Positions 1-5,516 of a stretch of DNA of 8,014 nt are shown piece after piece. A model generated the notes under the pieces. The model had not been told where the DNA came from. It searched no databases and was given only the letters and a program-made list of their open reading frames with translations. The number at the start of each line of letters is the position of its first letter. Position 1 is the stretch's first letter. The stretch is from Patescibacteria group bacterium. GTDB taxonomy: Bacteria; Patescibacteriota; Minisyncoccia; UBA6257; Colwellbacteraceae. The translations under genes and the position numbers were made by a program. The stretch spans positions 1-8,014 of the forward strand of contig JAHJZF010000023.1 in assembly GCA_018826645.1 (NCBI GenBank). The letters are read 5' to 3'.

Positions 1-1
1 A

Positions 2-1219
2 TCAAACAAGGGGTTGGCAAGTTTCCCTCCCGATCCCGGAGTTACCCCCTCCACTCGGTCCAATCAGGCCAATCTTTTGATTGCCCTTGATGTCTAAATT
101 TAAGTTTTCTAAAAATGTGTCTTGGCTCTGTTCCCCGTCCGTATATTTGAAATCTACATTTTTAAAGCTGATATTGGAGGCGCCAATCTTTAGGGGATGG
201 GCATTGCGAATATCCTGAACTTTCGGAGGCTTAATTAGGAGTTGAGTAAACTCGGCGGCCTCACTTATAGAGGATTCTATATTTCTATACACGCGATTAA
301 TCTGCCAGAAAATTCGTGTGACCTGTGAGTAATAAGAGAACACAACCACAACAACACCGGCTCCTAGACCGAATTGCTGTACAAAGAAGATAGCGGCCAG
401 TAATCCGAATAGATTAGCCATCACATACATAGGTGATATTACCGTATCAAATCGTAAATTTTGGTAATCCCAGCTTCGTTTGGCCTTGGTGGTAAAGTCG
501 TCGACGTGCCTACTATAGGCTTCTAGCTCCTCTCTTTCTTTAGCAAATGATTTTATTGCGAATATGTTGGTCATGGAGTCGGCGAGGTATCCGGCCACCT
601 TGCTTTGAGCTTCGTGGCGGACGGCTACCAATTTTGATCGGCGTCGTATAATCGGTAAAGCCACCATAATTACAAAAGCTATCCAGAAAATTAATACTAA
701 TGGAATCCAAAAAGAGTAACGCCACAAGATAATCAAAGCGAAAATAATTGGTAGAACATTGCTAGATACATTAAAAGTAAGAGTGTCTGTAAAAGTCTCA
801 AAACCGCGGGAGAAAGCCAACCCCCTTTTAGTCAGGGTCCCAACAAAATTGTTGGTATAGAAATCGTAATCTTGTCCCACAAGCCGGTTAAAAGCTATTT
901 TGCTAAGGTTGTTTATTCCCTGGGTGTCTAGTTTTATTAGGTAGTGTATCCCAATTCGCCAGAGGGCCTCACCAATCAGCCACGAGCCTCCAAATAGGGT
1001 AAGGTAAGTTCCTATGATTCTTAGCGATATCTCACCTTGAGACGCAAATATATTAACTAATTGAGCCACAATGAGGGGAGGAATGAAGAATATCAATATT
1101 GTGCCTATTGCGGGGGATAGAAGACCTATAGCCGTGTGTGCGGGGCGTAACCTATATTGTTGCCAGTAGACGTCAAGCACTTGGCGAACAGCTTCGCGTG
1201 TGATAAATGTTTTTTCCAT
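2..1219 (-). CDS. ABC exporter (fused TMD-NBD type), broken in the Walker A region near the window edge
   Basis: An ATP-driven inner-membrane exporter half-transporter; the substrate cannot be told. Residues about 30-330 form an ABC type 1 transmembrane domain with hydrophobic segments near 33-56, 68-90, 150-190 and 260-300. A nucleotide-binding domain begins near 345 (a 'FKNVDFKY' A-loop-like stretch) and reaches the start of Walker A, GPSGGG at 387-392. The invariant Lys is then replaced by Asn393, and the frame runs through non-family sequence to a TGA at bases 2-4, so nearly all of the ATPase domain is missing. After one base is skipped near 25-27, the other frame reads KLANPLFD to base 1, which resembles what normally follows Walker A (K-L-L-x-R-L-F-D). 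I infer a full-length gene interrupted by a frameshift, either sequence error or recent decay. The start ATG has no Shine-Dalgarno sequence and lies one base after tRNA-Ser(CGA). Confidence 0.85.
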   Translation of the reverse strand: MEKTFITREAVRQVLDVYWQQYRLRPAHTAIGLLSPAIGTILIFFIPPLIVAQLVNIFASQGEISLRIIGTYLTLFGGSWLIGEALWRIGIHYLIKLDTQGINNLSKIAFNRLVGQDYDFYTNNFVGTLTKRGLAFSRGFETFTDTLTFNVSSNVLPIIFALIILWRYSFWIPLVLIFWIAFVIMVALPIIRRRSKLVAVRHEAQSKVAGYLADSMTNIFAIKSFAKEREELEAYSRHVDDFTTKAKRSWDYQNLRFDTVISPMYVMANLFGLLAAIFFVQQFGLGAGVVVVVFSYYSQVTRIFWQINRVYRNIESSISEAAEFTQLLIKPPKVQDIRNAHPLKIGASNISFKNVDFKYTDGEQSQDTFLENLNLDIKGNQKIGLIGPSGGGNSGIGRETCQPLV

Positions 1220-1220
1220 G

Positions 1221-1311
1221 CGGAGGGGGAGGGATTCGAACCCTCGATAGGACTATAAAATCCTATACTGGTTTTCGAAACCAGCGCGTTCAACCGCTCT
1301 GCCACCCCTCC
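1221..1311 (-). tRNA. tRNA-Ser (anticodon CGA)
   Basis: A class II tRNA read on the minus strand. The 7-bp acceptor stem GGAGGGG/CCCCTCC is perfect, and the T-arm is GAGGG-TTCGAAT-CCCTC. The anticodon stem CTGGT/ACCAG carries the loop TTCGAAA, giving CGA, which reads UCG. A long variable arm (TATAGGA...TCCTAT) is diagnostic of Ser, and the discriminator is G. U8 and G9 are present. The CCA end is not encoded; the next bases are CAT, containing the start codon of the ABC gene. It is 13 bases downstream of tRNA-Ala(GGC) and probably in the same transcript. Confidence 0.96.
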
Positions 1312-1324
1312 GTGTCGATGTTTG

Positions 1325-1398
1325 TGGACCGAATGGGACTCGAACCCACGACCTTCTGTATGCCATACAGACGCTCTAGCCAACTGAGCTACCGGCCC
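1325..1398 (-). tRNA. tRNA-Ala (anticodon GGC)
   Basis: A cloverleaf on the minus strand with acceptor GGGCCGG/TCGGTCC, which includes the alanine identity pair G3-U70 and a closing G-U pair. The D-arm region reads TAGCTCAGTTGGCTAGAGC. The anticodon stem TCTGT/ACAGA has loop ATGGCAT, so the anticodon is GGC (reads GCC and GCU). The T-arm is GTGGG-TTCGAGT-CCCAT and the discriminator is A. CCA is not encoded (CAA follows). It is the first gene of an Ala-Ser-ABC minus-strand run; I could not identify a convincing promoter for it in the 1399-1465 spacer. Confidence 0.96.
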
Positions 1399-1427
1399 AA
1401 TAAAACACAGCTTAACTCAAACGGAAA

Positions 1428-1440
1428 CTATTTTAAATAG
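1428..1440. repeat. Short palindrome in the divergent spacer
   Basis: CTATTT-T-AAATAG is a perfect 6-bp inverted repeat around one central T. It lies between the minus-strand tRNA run and the plus-strand HNH gene, at about the -35 position of the HNH promoter. It could be an operator or simply AT-rich sequence. Confidence 0.4.
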
Positions 1441-1450
1441 TGTCTATGCA

Positions 1451-1459
1451 TGGTATACT
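1451..1459 (+). promoter_or_regulatory. Extended -10 promoter of the HNH gene
   Basis: TGGTATACT matches the extended -10 pattern TGnTATAAT with one difference. No good -35 hexamer is present (TTTTAA lies at the right distance). Six bases separate the hexamer from the GTG start at 1466, so the predicted transcription start is the G of the start codon itself, implying a leaderless mRNA. Confidence 0.6.
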
Positions 1460-1465
1460 GGATGA

Positions 1466-1966
1466 GTGGGTGAGCAATATAAAAGAAAACCCAACACAGA
1501 ATGTGTTATTTGTAGAAATCCGATTTATAGGCGACCGAGCGAGATTCAGAAAAATAGAAGCAGGGTTTTTTGTAGCCAAGCTTGTTATGGAAAGGCCTGT
1601 AGAAAAGAAAAACCTTGTATTGTTTGTGGGGCGTTAATTCTCGCAGGTCTCAACAAAAAGACCTGTAGTAGGGGTTGTGCTAATAAACACAGAGAGGGTA
1701 TAAAATATGGTATCGGTAGGCCTAAAGATAAGGTAAAAACCCAAAGAAGTCTTAAGATTAGACTATTGGGATTGAGGGGAAAACAATGCGAAAAATGTAG
1801 TTATAATAAATTCGAAATCTTAAATGTACACCACAAGAACAGAGACAATAAAGATAACAGACTTGAAAATTTAGAATTAATATGTCCAAATTGTCATGCA
1901 GAGGAGCATTATCTGAAAAACAGTTGGCTCACAGAGCATGAACATGGAGGGGATCCGGCTGGATGA
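1466..1966 (+). CDS. HNH endonuclease with two zinc-finger-like units
   Basis: A 166-residue HNH nuclease, probably a free-standing homing-type or mobile endonuclease that cuts DNA. Two treble-clef-like CxxC...CSxxC units come first (C13, C16, C36, C40 and C51, C54, C67, C71), then a basic linker. The HNH domain follows with C108/C111, the catalytic His-His pair at 122-123, the N/D/N-rich segment up to LENL, and CPNCH at 140-144. The start is GTG: an in-frame TGA lies immediately before it at 1463-1465 and there is no in-frame ATG in the gene body, so this is the earliest possible start. No Shine-Dalgarno sequence is visible. The last seven codons, including the TGA stop, lie inside tRNA-Ser(UGA). 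Its setting between tRNA genes and its A-rich, AGA-rich codons fit a mobile gene. The nuclease family is clear; the target is unknown. Confidence 0.88.
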   Translation: MGEQYKRKPNTECVICRNPIYRRPSEIQKNRSRVFCSQACYGKACRKEKPCIVCGALILAGLNKKTCSRGCANKHREGIKYGIGRPKDKVKTQRSLKIRLLGLRGKQCEKCSYNKFEILNVHHKNRDNKDNRLENLELICPNCHAEEHYLKNSWLTEHEHGGDPAG

Positions 1967-2030
1967 GGATCTTGTCTTGAAAACAAGTGGTCCTGCAAAG
2001 GACTTGTGGGTTCGAGTCCCACTCCCTCCG
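1946..2030 (+). tRNA. tRNA-Ser (anticodon UGA), slightly irregular
   Basis: A class II tRNA with acceptor GGAGGGG/TCCCTCC (last pair G-U), anticodon stem CTTGT/ACAAG and loop CTTGAAA, giving UGA (reads UCA and other UCN codons by wobble). The variable arm is GTCC-TGCAAA-GGAC, the T-arm GTGGG-TTCGAGT-CCCAC, and the discriminator G. CCA is not encoded (CAG follows). Only one base (A) separates the acceptor stem from a TCC/GGA D-stem, where U8 and a purine at 9 are normally found, so one linker base seems to be missing. Its first 21 bases are also the 3' end of the HNH gene. No separate promoter was seen; read-through from the HNH promoter is possible. Confidence 0.92.
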
Positions 2031-2050
2031 CAGTTCTAGGATAAAGATTA

Positions 2051-2083
2051 ATGGGCCCATGGCGCTGTTGCTTGCGGGCCCAT
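2051..2083. repeat. GC-rich hairpin between tRNA-Ser(UGA) and tRNA-Ala(UGC)
   Basis: ATGGGCCC at 2051-2058 pairs perfectly with GGGCCCAT at 2076-2083 around a 17-base loop. No T-run follows, so it is not a standard intrinsic terminator. GGGCCCAT occurs a third time at 2131-2138 as the 5' acceptor strand of tRNA-Ala(UGC) plus U8. The hairpin may be a processing or termination structure after tRNA-Ser, or a remnant of a partial tRNA duplication. Confidence 0.6.
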
Positions 2084-2094
2084 CGTTCGGAGAA

Positions 2095-2117
2095 AATGTA
2101 TAATCGAGTTATACATT
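2095..2117. repeat. Perfect 9-bp inverted repeat over the tRNA-Ala promoter
   Basis: AATGTATAA at 2095-2103 and TTATACATT at 2109-2117 are exact reverse complements around the spacer TCGAG. The left arm contains most of a TATAAT -10 box, so the palindrome lies over the predicted promoter and start site of tRNA-Ala(UGC). It has the form of a dimeric repressor site or a small hairpin. Confidence 0.6.
2099..2104 (+). promoter_or_regulatory. -10 box for tRNA-Ala(UGC)
   Basis: A consensus TATAAT. The predicted transcription start near 2111 is about 20 bases before the mature tRNA 5' end at 2131, a normal tRNA leader. There is no recognisable -35 at 17-bp spacing; that position holds the GGGCCC right arm of the upstream hairpin. 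Confidence 0.5.
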
Positions 2118-2130
2118 CTTGTCCTCACTT

Positions 2131-2204
2131 GGGCCCATAGTTTAATGGTAGAACACTGGTTTTGCATACCAGATATCGGAGTTCGATTCTCCGTGGGTCC
2201 ACCA
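2131..2204 (+). tRNA. tRNA-Ala (anticodon UGC), CCA encoded
   Basis: A full cloverleaf: acceptor GGGCCCA/TGGGTCC with the alanine identity pair G3-U70, D-arm GTTT-AATGGTA-GAAC, anticodon stem CTGGT/ACCAG with loop TTTGCAT (anticodon UGC, reads GCA and GCG), four-base variable loop, T-arm CGGAG-TTCGATT-CTCCG, discriminator A. It is the only one of the four tRNAs here with CCA in the DNA (2202-2204). Only 27 bases separate it from the glycosyltransferase start, and that gap holds a -10 box. Confidence 0.97.
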
Positions 2205-2216
2205 CATCATTTAAGG

Positions 2217-2222
2217 TATAAT
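2217..2222 (+). promoter_or_regulatory. -10 box of the glycosyltransferase / cation-pump operon
   Basis: A consensus TATAAT with nine bases between it and the ATG at 2232, so transcription would begin about 2-4 bases before the start codon (near-leaderless). The matching -35 position falls inside the 3' end of tRNA-Ala(UGC) and shows no consensus. Read-through from the tRNA promoter is an alternative route. Confidence 0.5.
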
Positions 2223-2231
2223 GAGCAACAG

Positions 2232-2951
2232 ATGAAACTATCAATTGTAATACCAGCCCACAACGAAGAGGGATATATATCGAACTGTCTTGATAGTCTG
2301 AATAGATATATTGTTGGAGACCCAAAATTACTCGAAATCATCGTGGTCGACAACGCCTCGACCGATAAGACTGCCGAAATCGCAAATAAATTTTCTGGAG
2401 TAAGGGTGGTCAGCGAACCTAGAAAAGGGGCAAACTATGCCAGACAAAAGGGATTAGAAGAAGCCAAGGGAGAGTTGATTGCCTATTTAGACGCAGACAC
2501 GGAGATAAGCGCCGATTGGCTATATAAAATATACGAGCATTTTCAGGGACCCAAAGAATTGATTTGTTTGAGTGGTCCCGCATATTTCTTTGACCTATCA
2601 GACTGGCACAATATTGCTATGGAGACTTATTACAACTTAGTTGCAAAACCCACCCATACAGCAACTGGCTATATGGTGATAGGCAGTAATTTTGTTGTAA
2701 AAAAAGATGCCCTAGAGCAAATAGGTGGATTCGATACGAATATTCCTTTCTACGGCGACGACGCCAATATCGGTAGACGCCTAAGTAGGGCGGGAAGAGT
2801 GGAGTTTGATAAGAAATTTATGGTTTACACATCTGGAAGAAGGATGGCGGCAGAAGGAGTCGTTAAAGTAAGTATGCGATACGCCGCCAACTATATTTCA
2901 GAGACAGTTATTAGAAAACCTATTTCAAAGCGCTACAATGATATCAGGTAG
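2232..2951 (+). CDS. Family 2 (GT-A fold) glycosyltransferase
   Basis: A soluble, 239-residue nucleotide-sugar-dependent glycosyltransferase, probably acting on the cytoplasmic face of the membrane in polysaccharide or glycolipid synthesis; donor and acceptor are unknown. The N-terminus SIVIPAHNEE, then VVDNAS around D40, is the GT2 nucleotide-binding start. The metal-binding D87-A-D89 motif follows, then GGFD at 165-168 and a GDD at 175-177 in the place of the usual catalytic ED. No transmembrane segment or membrane C-terminus is seen, and the protein is a compact, single-domain member. The ATG at 2232 is chosen because the GT2 fold begins right there; an upstream in-frame GTG lies inside tRNA-Ala. 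The stop is six bases before the cation-pump start, so the two genes are probably co-transcribed, although no functional link is obvious. Confidence 0.9.
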   Translation: MKLSIVIPAHNEEGYISNCLDSLNRYIVGDPKLLEIIVVDNASTDKTAEIANKFSGVRVVSEPRKGANYARQKGLEEAKGELIAYLDADTEISADWLYKIYEHFQGPKELICLSGPAYFFDLSDWHNIAMETYYNLVAKPTHTATGYMVIGSNFVVKKDALEQIGGFDTNIPFYGDDANIGRRLSRAGRVEFDKKFMVYTSGRRMAAEGVVKVSMRYAANYISETVIRKPISKRYNDIR

Positions 2952-2957
2952 CGCGAC

Positions 2958-5501
2958 ATGGTACTTGAGAAAGAAGACTTACAACTAGAACATCCCTTTT
3001 GGGCTATGCCGTCAGCTGAAGTGTTGGCTATTTTTGATACGCCCGAGCTGGGGCTCGAAGTAGAAGAGGCAGAAAGACGCCTAGAGTATGGTAAGAACAA
3101 GATTCAAACCACCAAGAGAACTGGGAAGATAAAAATATTTTTTACCCAGCTTAGAAGCCCCCTCATATTAATTTTACTTTTTGCGGTTGGAGTGACGCTT
3201 CTGCTCCAAGACTATAAAGACGCTTCTTTCATATTAGTAGCAGTTCTAGTCAACACTATTCTCGGCTTCTATCAGGAGAACAAAGCAGAGTCGGCACTGG
3301 CTAAGCTCGATTCTTATATTAAAGAAATCAGCAGAATTATCAGGGGCGGTAGAGATATGGAGATTCCCGCTGAAGAGGTTGTGCCCGGAGATTTAATTAA
3401 ATTAATGCCTGGCACTAGAATCTCGGCAGACGCGAGAATTATCAGAGCTAACAACATCGCAACAGATGAAGCCATATTGACCGGCGAATCTTTGCCCGTA
3501 GAAAAGTCTGCTCAAGAAGTAAACGAGGAAGCAGAGCTTGGCGAGAGGAAGTGCATGGTCTTTGGGGGGACGCTTGTGGTGGGCGGTTCTGGGATAGCAG
3601 TCGTAACTAATACTGGTGAGTACACGGAGCTTGGTAAAATTGCCAAACTTGTCAGCACTAGCAAGAGAGAAGAAACGCCCCTTCAGAAGGCGATCAGTAA
3701 ATTCGCCATGAAAGCTAGTATCGCTCTAGTCGTTTTGACGGTCATTCTTTTCGCGCTTGGCGTTAATGCTGGGATAGATGTCCTTGAAATGTTTCTTACG
3801 TCCGTTGCTGTCGCTGTCTCTGCCGTTCCCGAAGGACTTCCAATTGCCCTGACCGTTATATTGGCGGTGGGTGTAGAGCGTCTTGCTAAGAAAAAAGGTG
3901 TGGTTAAGAAGCTTTTAGCGGCAGAAACTCTCGGCAGTACAACCCTGATTCTAACCGATAAGACAGGAACTCTTACGGAGGCCAAGATGGAGCTAGTAGA
4001 TATCATCAGCGATAAGCCAGAAGAGATTGTTCTCGAGCTCGCGATGTTAAATACAGACGTCATCATCGGCAACCCTATTGGTAAGCCCGAAAATTGGCAC
4101 TTGAGCGGACACCCCATCCACGTTGCGATTATTAGATCAGCTATCAAGAGGGGGATTATGCCCTCAACTGTTTTTGCTAGAAATAAAATACTAGAGACGA
4201 CACCATTTAATTCAAAAGATAAATTTGCTGCCATTCACGCCAGAATTAGTAATCGAAGTCGATGGGTATATCTAGGTGCGCCAGACTATCTATTAGAAAA
4301 ATCGAGCTCCAGCACTACTTTTATGGAGGAAACGAGTCGTAAGATAAACGAACTTGCTTTCTCTGGGCACAGGATTTTAGGCGTCTCCGTCGATGATACT
4401 TTCGTCGCCCTCTTAGTTTTTAAGGATCCAGTGCGTTCGTCTGTGAAAAAAGCTATTTCAGACGTTCATGAATATGGCGTTCGTACCATTATCGTAACCG
4501 GCGACCATATGGGCACAGCCGTTTCTGTTGCTAATGAATTGGGGATGAATGTTGGTAGGGAGGATGTGCTGACAGGGAAAGACTTAAGGTTATTAACAGA
4601 TGAAGAGCTGATGCTCGTTATGGATAGGATTAAGATTTTTGCCAGAGTGACGCCCGCTGATAAATTAAGAATCACTAAACTATATAGAGAGAAGGGTGAG
4701 GTGGTAGCCGTGACGGGTGATGGCATTAACGATGCGCCCGCCCTAAAGGGGGCAGATATAGGAGTAGCGGTTGGTTCGGGGAGTGACGTCGCAAAGGGGG
4801 CGGCAGACTTAATAATTTTGGATGATAATTTTGAAACTATTGTAGAGGCCATTAAGGAGGGGAGAAAAATATTAAATAACGTGAAGAAAGTTATAGTCTA
4901 TTTGTTTTCAGATGTTTTAGATGAACTTATTTTAATCGGAGGAGCCCTTTTGGCGGGCGTCACTCTGCCTCTTAATGCCCTTCAGATTCTTTGGGTTAAT
5001 TTCTTCGCAGATAGTTTTCCTGCTGTGGCACTAGCTTTTGAAGAAGACAGCGGTTTTACGAAGAGAAGACCCGCTGTTCTTAAGGGAAGTCTTTTTGATG
5101 CTGAAATGAAATTCCTAATCTGGGTTATAGGTATCGCTACCAGCGCCCTTGTCTTAATTCTTTATTTCTATCTATTGGCTTTGGGTTTCGACGGACAGCT
5201 TGTCAGAACTTTTATTTTTGCCACCTTCTCGGTGTATACGCTCTTTTTGGTCTTCTCCATAAAATCTTTAAGCAAAAGCATCTTTCATTACAATCCTTTC
5301 TCGAATAGATATTTGAACGGAGGCGTATTGGCAGGTTTTGCTTTAACAGGCCTGGCCATTTATTTACCAGCTCTCCAAAATATTCTAGAAACAGTATCGT
5401 TGCCTCCAATTTGGCTTGGCGGAGTACTTTTGGTGGGGTTAGTTAATATCATAGCGGTTGAATTTGGTAAACTAATTTTCCGTATTAGACTTAAAATTTG
5501 A
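2958..5501 (+). CDS. P-type cation-transporting ATPase, P2 (Ca2+-ATPase-like)
   Basis: A membrane cation pump driven by aspartyl phosphorylation; 847 residues, normal for bacterial P2 pumps. In order: cation-ATPase N-terminal domain (10-60), M1-M2 (about 68-105), actuator loop TGES at 175-178, M4 with PEGLP at 291-295, phosphorylation motif DKTGTLT with Asp334, nucleotide-binding PFNSKDKF (Phe417), TGDH at 514-517, hinge TGDGINDAP at 586-594, then the C-terminal membrane segments. Likely ion ligands Glu292 (M4), Asn681 and Asp685 (M6) match Ca2+ site II of SERCA/PMR1-type pumps, and Glu656 in M5 aligns with a site I acid. This suggests Ca2+ or Mn2+, but specificity is inferred. The usual Lys of the KGA motif is Leu439 (LGAPD). 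A weak AGG lies nine bases before the ATG. The TGA stop overlaps the next gene's promoter. Confidence 0.94.
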   Translation: MVLEKEDLQLEHPFWAMPSAEVLAIFDTPELGLEVEEAERRLEYGKNKIQTTKRTGKIKIFFTQLRSPLILILLFAVGVTLLLQDYKDASFILVAVLVNTILGFYQENKAESALAKLDSYIKEISRIIRGGRDMEIPAEEVVPGDLIKLMPGTRISADARIIRANNIATDEAILTGESLPVEKSAQEVNEEAELGERKCMVFGGTLVVGGSGIAVVTNTGEYTELGKIAKLVSTSKREETPLQKAISKFAMKASIALVVLTVILFALGVNAGIDVLEMFLTSVAVAVSAVPEGLPIALTVILAVGVERLAKKKGVVKKLLAAETLGSTTLILTDKTGTLTEAKMELVDIISDKPEEIVLELAMLNTDVIIGNPIGKPENWHLSGHPIHVAIIRSAIKRGIMPSTVFARNKILETTPFNSKDKFAAIHARISNRSRWVYLGAPDYLLEKSSSSTTFMEETSRKINELAFSGHRILGVSVDDTFVALLVFKDPVRSSVKKAISDVHEYGVRTIIVTGDHMGTAVSVANELGMNVGREDVLTGKDLRLLTDEELMLVMDRIKIFARVTPADKLRITKLYREKGEVVAVTGDGINDAPALKGADIGVAVGSGSDVAKGAADLIILDDNFETIVEAIKEGRKILNNVKKVIVYLFSDVLDELILIGGALLAGVTLPLNALQILWVNFFADSFPAVALAFEEDSGFTKRRPAVLKGSLFDAEMKFLIWVIGIATSALVLILYFYLLALGFDGQLVRTFIFATFSVYTLFLVFSIKSLSKSIFHYNPFSNRYLNGGVLAGFALTGLAIYLPALQNILETVSLPPIWLGGVLLVGLVNIIAVEFGKLIFRIRLKI

Positions 5502-5507
5502 TATAAT
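5499..5507 (+). promoter_or_regulatory. Extended -10 promoter of the pilin-fibre gene
   Basis: TGATATAAT is a perfect extended -10 (TGnTATAAT). Its TGA is also the stop codon of the cation pump. Nine bases separate the hexamer from the ATG at 5517, so the predicted transcription start is about 5514, leaving a 3-base leader. No -35 consensus or Shine-Dalgarno sequence is seen. Confidence 0.65.
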
Positions 5508-5516
5508 CTATAAGAC

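Noticed and set aside
2..4. UGA as a sense codon (as in SR1/Gracilibacteria), which would extend the ABC frame
   Set aside because: The HNH gene and the cation pump both end at TGA in sensible places, and the family sequence resumes in a different frame, so a frameshift explains the break better.
1126..1440. Open frames on both strands across 1126-1440 with apparently protein-like translations
   Set aside because: They are translations of the tRNA-Ser and tRNA-Ala genes, a well-known source of spurious proteins.
1440..1637. A 65-codon frame overlapping the start of the HNH gene
   Set aside because: It is out of frame with the Cys-rich zinc-finger sequence and shows no family features; the overlapping frame carries all the HNH motifs.
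1883..1925. A separate promoter for tRNA-Ser(UGA) (TTGTCA with a TATCTG-like hexamer)
   Set aside because: The spacing is only 13 bases and the second hexamer is poor, so it does not support a promoter call.
2051..2083. Intrinsic terminator after tRNA-Ser(UGA)
   Set aside because: The stem is strong, but the loop is 17 bases and no T-run follows, so I kept it only as a hairpin.
2145..2231. A longer glycosyltransferase starting from GTG at 2145
   Set aside because: These codons lie inside tRNA-Ala(UGC). The GT2 fold begins exactly at the ATG at 2232, and a -10 box lies between.
3683..4852. Minus-strand open frames (3683-4234 and 4466-4852) opposite the cation pump
   Set aside because: They are antisense to strongly conserved P-type ATPase motifs, have low-complexity Ser/Thr/Ile-rich translations, and show no promoter or recognisable domain.
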